Made by a program: the position numbers and the translations under genes. From positions 124,001 to 188,000 of the forward strand of contig JAGVSM010000920.1 of the NCBI GenBank assembly GCA_022494885.1: a stretch of DNA of 64,000 nt, given 5' to 3'. The DNA comes from Micrasema longulum. Lineage: Eukaryota > Arthropoda > Insecta > Trichoptera > Brachycentridae. This document shows, piece by piece, positions 1 through 10,935 of this stretch. Position 1 is the first letter of the stretch, and each line of letters starts with the position of its first letter. A model generated the notes under the pieces. The model had not been told where the DNA came from. It saw only the letters and a program-made list of their open reading frames with translations, and searched no databases.

Positions 1-360
1 AATATTTTGAGTATGTCCAGATTTTTGTAGACAAGGACTGGATTCAAACTTCCTAGGAAGCTGTTAATACAATATATTACAACAGAGATGATGTACATTT
101 AGAGTGGGTAGGTGATATAATTCAATCAGATGAATCTCACCCGCATAAATAAATGTTTCAGCTCTTTAACTTCAAAAACATCAACGGATGAAAGAATTGA
201 AGAAATACAGATGTTCAAATATGGGCAAAATGGTAAATATTACATAGTGTGTAAAATGGTACTTAAACTAGATAATTATAGGTTATAAGCTCTATAGATG
301 CCTAGACTACAATATTATCTTTCCTAAGCTGTTCTTCATCTCCGTTGCAATATGTAAATA
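1..360. mobile_element. Family A inverted-repeat element, copy 1 (cut by window edge)
   Basis: The left end (about 1-95) matches the outer end of family A copies at 13023 and 29668 (TTGAGTATGTCC, then ACTGGATT, then ATTACAACAGAGATG). The interior, about 140-340, matches their interior in reverse orientation, including the CACTTAAAC and ATGCCTAGACT blocks, and ends with a reversed CTCCGTTGCAATATG block. This arrangement fits an element with terminal inverted repeats around a unique core. No coding capacity is visible, so it is probably non-autonomous. The superfamily is not determined. Confidence 0.7.
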
Positions 361-559
361 TTTAAGAACATTAAGTCAAATGTTTGATCACAAAGTTGTT
401 TCTATAAATATTAATAATAATTATACTTTCGTTGAGAACAAATGAACAAAAAATCAAGTAAATTTTCGTTAAACTGATGAAAATTCAGAGTAATAACGCG
501 CTACAGTCATAGATATGCCGTTTTGCTCTACTGTTTAAAACAAAAGCGTGGCAATTTTT

Positions 560-1105
560 TTGGTTTATTTATTGGTTTGACAACACATATGTTCAAGAAC
601 AATAGCACGTGATAACTACTTTTATCTACAGTGTGGATATCTGTTAAGGATATACCATCTTTCCTGAATTCTGCTTCAAGATAATGGCGTTGTCAACTGA
701 AAAATGGGCACTGAAATAACAGATTTTCAATACTCTATGAAGAAATATCATTCAAGGACAAAAGTCATCATTCCTTAATTTAAACCTATATAGATAACTT
801 CTCATAGCTCCGTGTCCGGTAAAAATTTGGCTCGATTCGAAAGTACTTTGGTGATGATGACGATGAAGTTTGCTGCATCAGCCAGCGTTGGGAAAAACAT
901 TTTAGTGATTTTACCCGTAAAAGAAGCGTGGTAATGAGCGTCTCAATGTTGCTGCGTATTTTGTTTTATACAGCGTTTAGCAAAGCTAAGGGGAAATTCT
1001 GAGAAGAAAGGTGCCGTTCTTTTACAAGTTGCGGTTCTTGCTCGTGCATCCGCTTTCTCGTTTCCTACGATACCAGCATGTCCCCTTATCCAGCATATTT
1101 AAATG
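560..1105 (-). pseudogene. Non-LTR retrotransposon 3' end: RNase H and C-terminal zinc-knuckle region
   Basis: On the reverse strand the segment at 1092-944 reads WIRGHAGIVGNEKADARAR, the C-terminal core of an RNase H domain with the conserved GNEKAD. Further along, 820-752 reads TGHGAMRSYLYRFKL followed by RNDDFCP, then ENLLFQCPFFS and a C-terminal stretch ending near 560. The order RNase H, TGHG, C...HLLF.C is usual for the end of ORF2 in RNase-H-bearing LINE clades (I, LOA, R1-like). Stops and frame changes occur between the blocks, and nothing recognisable lies upstream of about 1105, so the copy is 5'-truncated and dead. The segment at 590-715 is repeated at 10673-10808. Confidence 0.75.
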
Positions 1106-2300
1106 ATCATCCCTCTTATTTTTAGTTGCAAAAACTATTTACGTCTATATGGGGGGCTCTATGACGGTTATGCGTTGGTGGGAAACGAATTCCCACGCGG
1201 ATGTGGGGCGAGAAATAGCGGGGACAAAACCGTTAAGCTTCTACGATATAGTGGAATGTATTTTAAATTTAATTTTAATCATAAAATTTCCTCAATATGC
1301 GGTATGCAGTGTCAATTCGTCACAACCCTCGTGAATGAGATGGATTAGGAATAGATGCCACTAACCTGGTTCGTTCTTTATGGAATTGCGGTGGTCCAAC
1401 TGGTCATTTGCAAGCGGTTCCAACACTAGGACAAGCTTCCGATGTGGAGCTGAACACAAGTGGTTGGTGGAAACGAATGAAATGATGATGCACACGTTCA
1501 ACAAAATTAACGCGTGATTTACTGCACGAGGTCTCAATGTGGCGGATGATCAAAGGATACCGGCGGTGGGAAGTGTTGTGGGTAAAAGGATGTTGAGTTG
1601 TGACAATAAACATTGTTAACAAAGCATACCCACATAATTTGCAACTACGCGTTATCACTCTTAAAATAACATTAACAAACAAATATGTGAATTCTACTTT
1701 CGTTGAAAGGCACAAATTAACAAAAAAATCGATAAACTCTACTTTCGCTAAAGCGAACAAATTCACAAAATTTTAGAGTAAAACACAATCTCCAAGAATT
1801 ACGGTTGTACGAGTATACTTCAGTTTATACATTTGTGTATACCGCCGTGATTCTTCCGAAACGTGTTCTACTCTAGTTAATAGCATTCTTGTTTTAATCT
1901 TTCGTGTGGAAAAATAGGTCTATACCGGAGAGCTACGCGCTTGATATTCCAAAAATAAACCGACAAATTACAAAGTATAAAGAATCATCTGACTTCTTCT
2001 CTAGGAGCATGAACAAATAAGACACTTTAGAATCATAGACTACAGAACGAGATAAGGAAATAAATTTGCAACGTGACTCTGGAACTTCGTTTAAGGGAAT
2101 CACCTAAAAGTGACGTCACAAACACTGAACGCAAGAAGTACGTTACAGTTACTTTAAAATGGCAAATTGACACTGCAAGTATACTTTTAACAATAAAAAA
2201 ATAAAAATAAATATTTTACATGACAGTTATCAATGTTGTTTTAAAATAGAAATAGCTGGTATCAAAAATTATTCCAAGAAATTTATTTACAAAATACGTT
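1106..2300. other. Unassigned sequence, somewhat less A+T-rich at first
   Basis: The stretch 1140-1600 is visibly less A+T-rich than its surroundings but has no reading frame I recognise. A reverse frame across 1404-1766 (120 codons) has no recognisable motif and overlaps a tandem repeat, so I treat it as chance. A palindromic TGACGTCA sits at 2111-2118. Nothing else is supported. Confidence 0.4.
1693..1770. repeat. Two-unit tandem repeat, period about 45
   Basis: TCTACTTTCG begins at 1693 and again at 1738. Each is followed by a purine-rich stretch, then ACAAATT and ACAAAA. A third, diverged copy lies at about 423-455 (ACTTTCGTTGAGAACAAATG). This is a small local duplication with no evident function. 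Confidence 0.55.
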
Positions 2301-2303
2301 AAA

Positions 2304-2460
2304 TATGGCCAAGGCGCTTGATTCATGCACGGAAGGTCCCGGGTTCATTTTCTGGTGAGAACACGAAATTGTTTATTTTATTTTTACTAAGCTTGGGTGT
2401 TCTGCAATATGATTAACCAGTATAATTAGTCTAATGGCATATCGTGGTGCAAACAAAAAA
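2304..2460 (+). mobile_element. tRNA-derived SINE, family C
   Basis: The head has a tRNA-like pattern: GGCGCTTGATTCATGCAC, then GGTCCCGGGTTCATT as a degraded B box. The body (GAGAACACGAAATTG, AAGCTTGGGTGTTCTG) and the end (TCGTGGTGCAAA) match copies at 8229, 20445, 34939 (reverse) and 44755 (reverse). The presumed internal RNA polymerase III promoter is decayed. Confidence 0.7.
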
Positions 2461-3160
2461 AGAATACGTTTATATTAAAATATTTATAAAATATATATTA
2501 AAATTACAGGTTTTATGAAACAAATACGGGTTTTCAGGAAAAATAACGACGCCAATAATTGATTGAAGAAAAACCGAATGATTTAAATAAAAAATAAATT
2601 GAGTCGGTTGCATCTTATAAAACGAAACAATACCGAGCAAAATGATAATTTTTAAATTTTTATAACTTGTAACAGACTACGACCTCTTGTTACCACTTTT
2701 TATAAATAATCTTTTACATTGCCAAAATGTACACTAAATATTGTTTATTTTTCACTAGTTGAGTCTATAATGAGGTATGGGATAAAATCATGAGGCCATT
2801 TAACCAGAACCAACATCAAAATGATGCAGAATCTACAGTATTTCATTATTAAGAAAGTTGTACCACTAGAATTATCCAATCAGAGAGATAATAAAAGACT
2901 TCTTTACAAATCACTCAAAACTCTTCCAGTTGAAAGAATTTCGTGGTTCTGCATTATTTTAGAGCATTATAATTCTTTTTATTTTTTTTATTTATTAAAA
3001 TCATAATCACAACACTCGCTTAACTTAGAGTGACGGTTTAGTGATCCCTTAAATTAGAATAAATATGGCAGTAGAACATTAAATTAAATTGTTCCTTACA
3101 TTTTTAATTAATTTCTTACTGACCTTAGATTTAATAATATATGTAATAAGAAACAAGAAT
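2461..3160. other. A+T-rich, nothing recognised
   Basis: Short open frames here (for example 2821-3006) show only the composition bias of A+T-rich DNA. No repeat shared with the rest of the window was noticed. Confidence 0.4.
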
Positions 3161-3299
3161 TGAAATTGGTTTTATAAGCAAGAGTTTTAATGTTAATATT
3201 CTTTAAATAATGTGTTCAAATGTGTTTTTTTTTTCATGGTATATTTGTTCTTATTAGTTTTTTTTTATTATTGAGCAGGTACAGTCTTAGTACTGCTCC

Positions 3300-3496
3300 T
3301 TATTTTGACTGTAATTGTATATGTAAAGAAATTTATTATTCAGTAGAATTAATATTTATAAAGATAAACTTCACCCACAAGCCACAAAAGTGGCTTGGTG
3401 AGGTTTTTGCATTCATAGGTTTATTTCTTTTTCATATGTTTTAATTTTTATTCATGTGTACTTTTACAATAAAATAAATAAATAAATAATAAAAAA
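3300..3496 (+). repeat. Probable LINE 3' tail with hairpin and AAAT repeats
   Basis: A stem-loop, CAAGCCAC-AAAA-GTGGCTTG at 3378-3397, lies upstream of ACAATAAAATAAATAAATAA (about 3466-3485). This is a common end for jockey/CR1-like retrotransposons and matches in layout the tails at 30780-30843 and 37600-37679. No coding part is recognisable upstream, so this would be a very short 5'-truncated insertion. Confidence 0.4.
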
Positions 3497-4640
3497 TGTA
3501 AAAAGTATGAATTTGTTGTTATTTTACACACAAAATTACTTAAAGTTGCAGATTGAAGTAAAAAGGAAAATATAATCAATAATGTTAAGTTATGAGTCAC
3601 ATAAAAACATGTTTTTACAATTTTTTAGTTATGACATTCAACCTCTCATGCATAAAACTTATTTACTTGAGAAAATGTTCCTTCTAATCTGTGAGAGGCT
3701 TAGCAATAAAAGGGAAAAATATTTCTGTTTGTTTTAAGGAATTACATCTCCTGCCAGTTTTGTATGCTAAGCATGCTATAAAGATACGTCACGACTCAAA
3801 TAATAATTAAGTTAAGTAATTTGAGTGAGAGCAAAAATTTTTTGCAGTCAGAATACCACCAGTGGCAAGGGTATAAATTTCCTTTGTCTCTTTTACCTTG
3901 TGGGTTGCTTTTAGGTGTTTTAAGAACAAATTTGAGTGGCAATTTGGATAAACATCTACCTTGGAGATTGCAGCCTTCTTACAACATGATGTTGAGATAC
4001 AAAACCTTTATTAGCTCCGTAGTTTAGTTTAATGTTAATCTCACTACTTCTTCTGAAATTGCTTGAGATAATTGCAAAGATACTAAAGACAAAAGTGTCG
4101 CATTTTCTTAATTTACTTTATTACGTTAATAAAATGGATTTTATGGGACTGTCAACATATTACGTCAGGTATACCACAGGTAAATTAATGGTAATCATAA
4201 AAATGTTTGTTGTATTTCGTAATAAAATGCATTGTTATATTTAAAGCTGAGATTTTTATGAGATAAGTTGAATATTTTGTTAAGTATTCATATTTTTAGA
4301 AATAAAATAAAAGAAAGATTTTTCGTGACCAAGATTTTGCGTAAAACCAGATTTTTTCAACACACTTTCAGTGCCAACACGGCGTTTAGTGACAAAAAAA
4401 TGGTACAAATAGTTGTTTTGCAATACGAAAATAGAATAAAAAAATTAGTGCTCACAGTAAATATTTAACAAAAACAATTTGACATGTAAATTTGCAAGGA
4501 AATAGGTGTTATAGCACCTTCAATAGGTACAAAAATACCGTTAAAGCTAGTTACGAATACGTAAAAACAATAATTTCGACAGGCAGTGATAAATAATATT
4601 GACACAAATTAACAGCAGTAGGATGATTTCAAAAATACAA
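3497..4640. other. A+T-rich, nothing recognised
   Basis: Several short forward frames (3821-4027, 4032-4244, 4268-4468) lack recognisable domains. No repeat relationship to other parts of the window was noticed. Confidence 0.35.
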
Positions 4641-4674
4641 TTCATGATGCAAAGAACACTTAAAGTCCAAAAAA

Positions 4675-4866
4675 ATGATTCGCAAGAAACTGGATGACAG
4701 AACATATTTTATGACACAACGTAGAGTAGCTGGTACCAAGAATCGTAATAACATTGAATTTAAAAACTTTCAAAGGACTATCAAGCTAGAGATAACAAAA
4801 GCTAAGGAGGAGTGGATGAAGATACAGTGTGATGAATTAGAACAATATAAACCTTCGTTTATTTAG
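4675..4866 (+). pseudogene. RTE-like LINE fragment, endonuclease-to-RT linker
   Basis: A 63-codon open stretch contains KAKEEWMKIQCDELEQY. It resembles the KAK.EWM...CDEIE segment between the endonuclease and reverse transcriptase domains of RTE-type non-LTR elements. It has neither catalytic domain and is flanked by unrelated sequence, so it is a small internal relic. The match is by motif memory only. Confidence 0.5.
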
Positions 4867-5239
4867 GTACCCACCTAAAAATTTGTGGCATCGCATTTTC
4901 AAGCACAGCCCACCATCTTTACAATGTCAAAAACTAACAATCCGCCCGTTTGAAAAAACACACCAAGATTTTTATTCACATAAAACAAAAAAAAACAAAA
5001 TGCAATTTTGCTAAAATTGTATCTGATTGTTTCCACAAGCCGGAGCAATAAATATCTTGAACAATTTTAAGAAAAAAAACAGACATCAATTAAAAATAGA
5101 GTTATCGTTGATACCTCAGACACCACATAATGTTTTTGCAAATAATTGACCTGAAAATGAATACTGTTAGGATTTAAACATTATCGCATCTGCTGTATAC
5201 CACAGGTTAAATGCAAAATATAAAATTGGCACCTTTAGT

Positions 5240-5535
5240 AATCTTTTGGTCGCTGATGTTTGCGGCGGCCAGAACAAGAACCGTATAGTTCTAGGAACTT
5301 GTTGTTAATGATTTTTGGGTAACACTTTAATTAAATGAATTAAACTGGTATTCCCAGATACAAGACATTCGTTGGTTGATTAAGTTTGATGAGATCAAAA
5401 AGAAACTTACAAAAGAAAAGTCACCCGGACGAAATTGAAGTAATCATCAAGTGTAGTAATATTCGAAAGTGACTGTGTTGTAAGCGATTGGAGAGATGCC
5501 ATTAGAAGGGTGCTGAAACCGACAGCTCTTGGTCA
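5240..5535 (+). pseudogene. Relic of a CGGQNKNR-motif transposase-like protein
   Basis: The forward translation at about 5249-5300 reads LVADVCGGQNKNRIVLGT. This resembles the D.CGGQNKNR signature of an uncharacterised DDE-type transposase-like family that is multicopy in insects and cnidarians. A later stretch, about 5480-5525, reads VVSDWRDAIRRVLKP, compatible with its V..DW motif. Stops and frame changes interrupt the region. The family link is inferred from these two motifs alone; a C-terminal piece of what may be the same family lies at 28138-28705. Confidence 0.4.
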
Positions 5536-6160
5536 ATCTAGTTTAAAAACGGCATAATTTTTTTATTGACGAGATCTAAGATAATCGTAGGTGTATTAGT
5601 TAGTGAAAAGCTAAACTGAAATGAAAAGAAATATTAGGGTGGTAAATATGAATCTATGATCAATCCAAAGCGTTTGCCAAAAAATGTAGCTATAAGTAAA
5701 AATAAATTACTAAATGTAAATAAACTGCTTCATAAACGTTTCGGGTCCCATTGGTATCTAATTTAATTTTGTATGACAATTACTTCAGAAAATGTCTTTA
5801 TTTAAATACCATGACAACCCTATTTTTTAATTAATCAAACATGGCAATCATGACACATGTTTGGCATTAAAGTTGGCAATCTGTACTAGCTTTAGATTTA
5901 AAAATAGCATTCTTGAAAGTTTTAATCAAAGCAGGGAATTTTGCATATTAAATATCTTTTAACGCCTCCTTGCCCTTTTACACCACATCCTGAAAATTTG
6001 AGTTTTTCAGTTCTCCCCCCTCTTTATTTTCCCCTTTACTCCCTTTTCTTTTCATAGTGTAGTGTTGATATTTAGTCTAATTTTTTCTCATTTAATACAT
6101 ATTGTATTTGTAAATATTTTGTTTTCTAATGAAAATATCATAATATACCAACAATATGTT
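5536..6160. other. A+T-rich, nothing recognised
   Basis: No reading frame, repeat match or structured motif noticed. Confidence 0.35.
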
Positions 6161-6164
6161 CATA

Positions 6165-6296
6165 TACCACTAATTTTCTCAAATTGAACGGTTGAAATAG
6201 GTAAGAAGTAATTGGTTTCAGGCAATTTTCCCCACTCTGATGCATATGCATGTAAACTATTTATGTGTATAAAGTGTTAAAATAAATAAATAATTT
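6165..6296 (+). repeat. LINE-like 3' end, family F copy 1
   Basis: TTTTCTCAAATTGAACGGTT, then AGGCAA, then TGTGTATAAAGTGT and an AAATAAATAAATAA tail match a second copy at 51465-51583. The shared block of about 120 nt ending in an AAAT repeat suggests the 3' end of a non-LTR element, either heavily 5'-truncated or a short non-autonomous derivative. Confidence 0.5.
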
Positions 6297-6814
6297 GATT
6301 ATTATTTTAAATATTTTTAGTTTATATAAATCATTGTAAAGAAATACACATCTTCAGACTTAAAAATCCCCGTTAAAAGGAATAGAATTGATAAAATTTT
6401 AAGTATCATATTATATTTGTGATTGCATCATATTGACGTTGAGTTGGTAAAAATAAATCATATGTTCACTCTGTTATGTTTTCCCCTGGCAAACAAATTT
6501 TCACTGTTCAGAAAATGCAGACATAAGCTATTTTCCCTTCCTTTTGATAAGAACAAGTCTTGCGCTTTACAAGTTATCTTTATCATATTCTTTCTTTTAT
6601 TTTCTGGCAACACCCTTCTCACATTCCCAGATGCGGCATTTTTGTTTAGGAAAAGTTTACTTGAAGTGGTTGGAAACACGTCGAGTACGTATGTCGTTCT
6701 TTTTCGATATTTCATCTAATTTTTTAGTATTACGAGTATACAAATTATGGAAAATGCCAACGGTATTTGTTGATCGATAAAACTTCTAATACTAGAGAGT
6801 TGAAAAACATTCAT
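6297..6814. other. Unassigned; overlapping chance ORFs
   Basis: Frames of 98 codons (forward) and 85 codons (reverse) overlap at 6423-6719. Neither has a recognisable domain and they are mutually antisense, so at least one is chance and probably both are. Confidence 0.35.
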
Positions 6815-6912
6815 CTCGGCATTTAGTGCGTGGCTACGGTGACGAGCGTTTGCGTTTGCAGCGCGGCGCACGGGTGCGGCGCTAAGCGCGATATTTCACG
6901 CGGTTTGCGGGG
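6815..6912. other. Short CpG-dense patch
   Basis: About 100 bases contain many CG dinucleotides (for example GCGCGGCGCACGGGTGCGGC and GCGCGATATTTCACGCGG), in strong contrast to flanking A+T-rich DNA. No reading frame or promoter element was recognised. It could be part of a mobile element or an unmethylated regulatory patch. Confidence 0.4.
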
Positions 6913-7919
6913 AAGTCAAATCAGTTTAAAAAAAAGAAACAAAAAATGTTTTGATTTTTTAGATTAGAGTTTGATTTATCATTTACCGTGTATCTTATGT
7001 TATAGGTTTAAATTTCACAAAAGTTGATTTTTCTGCGGATATATGTATAGTATAAGCCTTTATTTTATCTTTAAGTGTCGGGATCAGAAAGGGATATTTT
7101 AAACCCTTAGGGGGTCAATCTGGAACTTTCTAAATTCAAAAAATCCGCTTAAAACTTGGACTGATATCAGGGAGATTTTTTGTATTCTTTGCATAACCTG
7201 ATAGCTATTTATATTTAGATGGAGCCCAGTTTCTACACCACAAAACTTAGTTAAGTTAAGTCTTAACTTACATATATATATATATATTCCCTTCTTAATG
7301 TCGTACTTCTCTATTGTTATTACTTAAAATTTTGATGCCCTGGAGGTAATACACAATCAAAAAAAATTGAACACTCTTAAAATTCAAAGGATTTTGCACC
7401 AAAGAGAAATTTAAATGTGATGAATGACTGATAAATAGAACCAAAAACAAAAATCTGATTTTGATTATTTTTTATTTTAAAGGCCAAATGCTAAAAATAA
7501 TGCTTTATTTTATTTTATTGAAATTAAAATTTTTATAAACATTTTATGTTGAACACTAAAAAAAAATTTTAACCATGAATTATATTTATTATGCATAATT
7601 TTTTTAAATTTTAATAAATATATTAAGTTTCCTTTTTTTGTTTCTTGGTCAACAGGTGTAGGATTTGTTTTATCTTTACGAAGAAATCTTTAATTTCGTT
7701 TGAGCTTTTAGTAAGTCTTGGAAAACTTCAAGAGATGAGAATAATCAGACTTGAGTGTTGATGGTAGCTTATTTTGTGACAATTTTTCGGAATTCATTTT
7801 ATAAATATTACCTTTTTTATAAATCCAAGTTGAAATGAAAATTATTGAATGTTAATTATCTAAATCAAAAATGCACGAAAAGAATTATATTATCCAAGTT
7901 AAATAAATCTTACTTTTAT
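6913..7919. other. A+T-rich, one small palindrome
   Basis: TAAGTTAAG-T-CTTAACTTA forms a 9-bp palindrome at about 7252-7270, followed by a short (TA)n run at about 7271-7287. Nothing else is recognised. Confidence 0.4.
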
Positions 7920-8185
7920 CTTATCAGGACTTTCGTTTATATTCTGTGCAGATTTCTTTGAGAGGTTTCCTGAGGAGAACGATGACATTGCAAGGGGAAA
8001 AGCAAGAGAAACATAATAGGATTTTCGTAATACTACGGAGAAAAGAGTTTCTAATGTGCTTTGAGGTACCCTCCCATACGATTGACCCAAATTTTATCTT
8101 GCAGAAAAGGGAGATTATCGAAAGAATGTTTCACAGCATGATTATTGAAAACGCCCATAACAATGCATTAATATGCCTTAAATAA
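7920..8185 (+). other. Coding-like patch of unknown origin
   Basis: This segment is less A+T-rich than its surroundings. One forward frame is open for about 79 codons (7946-8185) and another carries ADFFERFPEENDDIARGKAR. TTATCAG at 7920-7926 and TTGCAG near 8100 could be splice acceptors. I recognise no domain. It could be a decayed exon or transposon ORF, or chance. Confidence 0.25.
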
Positions 8186-8228
8186 CTAATATACCGATAT
8201 GTTCATGCCTCAAATAGCAACTTCCGTT

Positions 8229-8400
8229 GGCGACCTTTGTCGTGTAATGGCTAAGATATTTGGCCCACACACAGAAGGTTTCGGGTTCGATTTTAGATGA
8301 GAAAACCATATTTGTATATAATGTTTCTCAATCTTGGGTATTATGTGGTATAACTGACCACTGTGATTGGATTTCTGGCCTGTTTTGGTACAAAAAATTA
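8229..8400 (+). mobile_element. tRNA-derived SINE, family C
   Basis: TGTCGTGTAATGGCTAAGAT (A-box-like) and GGTTTCGGGTTCGATTTTA (B-box-like) are followed by GATGAGAAAACC, TCTCAATCTTGGGTATTATG and TGGCCTGTTTTGGTACAAA. The order and spacing match other family C copies. The B box is better preserved here than in the 2304 copy. Confidence 0.75.
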
Positions 8401-9572
8401 AATAAATGCAAATTTCATATTACACGATTAATCAAGTTATATAGTAAAATAATAGAGTAAGTGAATCAAATCACAATTTTCAAATTCAAGTATTTATATT
8501 CTGGGTTCAATTTCTTAAGCAAAAAACAACTAAATTTTTTGTTACCCAAACAAGATGAGCTATTAAAAAATGTTATTTCTAATTTATCACAGTAGTTGAG
8601 CTTCTTTGCTTGTTGTGATGATATTTTTTTTGCTTTTAATTTATTTGAATTCGAGGCTCAAAAAGTAAGCAAAATATTTGTTATTGAAGCTTCATACCAA
8701 AACCAAAAAACTGATATCTAGAAACGTTCAGTATCGTCAACAAACAACAAACCTTTTTTTTTAAAGTAAGTATTTTCTAATAATATTTTTTTGTTGTTGC
8801 TGTTTTTTTTATATTTTCGTAAAGGAATGTTTTTGTTACGTATATAATTATATTTTAGCATTTTAACCTTTAAGTTAAGAAATAAAATAAAAACGCTTAT
8901 TTCCTCGATGTTATTACTTATCAAAGTTAGAAATAAATTTTCTAAAAACAACGTCAAAATCCTAATAAAAAGTTAATTTTTACAATAAGGTAAATAAATA
9001 AAACAGAATGGTTAATTTTCCGACCAAAAAAACCATTTCTATAACAACCTTCATAACCGTTAATCCATTCTTTCGTTTGAAATAAATCATGTTTTATCCA
9101 AATTAATTTGCATAATTTCCTCAACTGAAATAAATATGATATCGTAGCTGATATTATTTTTTTATTACAGAAACAAATTTTCTCTAAGAACAACCGCTTT
9201 TTCGCCCAAGGCGAATCGTTTTGTTCTTTGGCAAAAAACAAATTACTTCCGATACATTTATACTTTTTTGGATCGCCAAGTTAGAAACATATATAGTTCA
9301 ATACAAATGGCTTCAGATGAGCTGTTTTTGCTTCTTGCGGTGCTGAGAAAATTGGCTTTGTTCAAATTTCCGGCAAAATTACTTTATCTGTCACAGAATA
9401 TGAGATATTGCCAAAGCCTAAAGGATCAATGTATCAAACAGTATAACTGTGACAAAAAGTAGAGTTTTTGGCAGTACTTGTCGGTAGGCTACTAAATTGT
9501 TTGATGCCTTAAAACCACACTTGCCTACTTAACAAGGCATAAGGTTATCGGCGTCATTACTTTTATCTTCCT
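8401..9572. other. A+T-rich, nothing recognised
   Basis: Reverse frames at 8718-8957 and 8954-9241 and a forward frame at 9268-9462 show no recognisable domain. No repeat match was noticed. Confidence 0.35.
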
Positions 9573-9686
9573 GAGCACGGAAAAAAGTAAAGACAGAAGT
9601 GTTACCATTTTATTCATATTAAACATCACCATGCTAACATGTTTACAACACCATGTTGTTAATATGTTGTGAATTTTTCCGTGCTC
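9573..9686. repeat. Inverted repeat, 13-bp perfect arms
   Basis: GAGCACGGAAAAA at 9573-9585 is the exact reverse complement of TTTTTCCGTGCTC at 9674-9686, with an 88-nt spacer. The spacer contains a nested imperfect repeat around ACAACACCATGTTGTT. The structure suggests a small foldback or MITE remnant; no target duplication was found. Confidence 0.5.
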
Positions 9687-10639
9687 TCTTCACCGTAGAG
9701 CTTGGAGGCTATGTAAACAAGAAGCTACAGTAATACGCTTCTCCGAGATACTGCAGGGTGAATCCACTAACCTCTGAACATTCTGTTGCTGAAAATGTAG
9801 AGACTGACATAAAGACGATATTGTTTATTCACACACCTGACACATTTTTTTGAACTTATATTTTTTTTCCGATCCTTCGCTTAATTTTATTATAAGAGAC
9901 AGTTTTTACACCACGAGCCCGACAAATTTAATACTGATTGAAATTAGGGAGTAGATGCAACAGAAACCGTGAATTAATTAAGTAAATAAAATAAAATCAA
10001 AACAGTTTTCCGACGTTTCTGAAGGTCCAATCTAGTAATTACTTTATTTGTATAAGGATTAATAAATTATTCTAACGTAATCAGGTCCTGTCAGTCGACT
10101 GTGACAACCGATCAATAACGCCGATGCGGGGAATCTTCAGTGACATTTTGATACTAAAAAAACATTAGCAGAACTTATCGGCTTCATGTCAAAACAACTT
10201 ATGATTAATTTTGGTGCTAGGTAAGGATATAAAATAACACCCAAGATTGACGACCTTTATACATTCAATTAGTGGATTAATTTAAAATTTTGATTAAGTA
10301 TAATTAGATATTTAATTCGTGTTATAAAAAAGGAATCTTTCCCAATCGAACTTCACATTATAAAAATTTTGGCATTAGTAATGTTCAAATATTTGTAGAT
10401 AGTCTAAAATTTAATTTGCATAATAGCTATTGTGGTTTTTATACCCAGAATGTTCAGGATGTATAAAAAGTAATTTTTTCGCACAATTTGGAGTTTTTTG
10501 GGATTTTGTATATTTTATATATATTTGAACCCCTGTATGTTGCCTTACTTGTCATGTACAAGGCTCAGGGTACTCAGAAAAAGATATTTTTTGTTTTTTT
10601 TGGAAATGGGATGTTCGATCACTGATTTTGGTTTATTAC
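9687..10639. other. A+T-rich, nothing recognised
   Basis: No open frame of interest and no match to repeat families defined in this window. Confidence 0.35.
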
Positions 10640-10808
10640 CTTTATGAGTCCAATCACCATTATTGCGAAGTCCAAGAACAATGGCGCTTGATAACTACTT
10701 TTAACTACAGTGTAGATATCTGTAAAGGATATTCTATCTTTCATGCATTCTGCTTTAAGATTATGGCGTTGTTAACTGAAAAATGGGCACTGAAATAACA
10801 GATGTTTG
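10640..10808 (-). pseudogene. 3' end of the same RNase-H LINE as at 560-1105
   Basis: The reverse strand reads LLFQCPFFS, one stop, then about 50 codons including ISFTDIYTVVKSSYQ and PLFLDFAIMV. Positions 10673-10808 align closely to 590-715, sharing CACTGAAATAACAGAT, AACTGAAAAATGGGCA and GGATAT blocks. Both are 5'-truncated insertions of one LINE family in the same orientation. Only the zinc-knuckle C-terminus is present here. Confidence 0.7.
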
Positions 10809-10886
10809 AGTTCTTAAGATATGATTATGATACAATTATAAATAAACTTATCAATAAAATTTCTTCGTTTAGTTTTACTTTTTATT

Positions 10887-10935
10887 GTTTTGACTAACGA
10901 GCGCTTTTGCCTAAGTAGGCATTTTCAAGACTGGT
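10887..10935 (-). other. Hairpin motif resembling a degenerate hammerhead-like core
   Basis: On the reverse strand the order is TTGAAAATGCCTA, CTTAGGC, AAAAGCGC. This is the GAAGATGCC..GGCGAAA type of stem-loop seen better at 44151 and 37507. TGCCTA/TAGGCA can pair. The core is degenerate (no CTGA), so this is a weak call made by similarity to the other sites. Confidence 0.25.

Noticed and set aside
1404..1766. 120-codon reverse open frame
   Set aside because: Part of it translates the 45-nt tandem repeat (the KVEF-type repetition). No domain, no ATG-proximal context.
6423..6780. Overlapping forward and reverse ORFs of 78 to 98 codons
   Set aside because: Mutually antisense, no domains, and no codon or composition signal distinguishing either.
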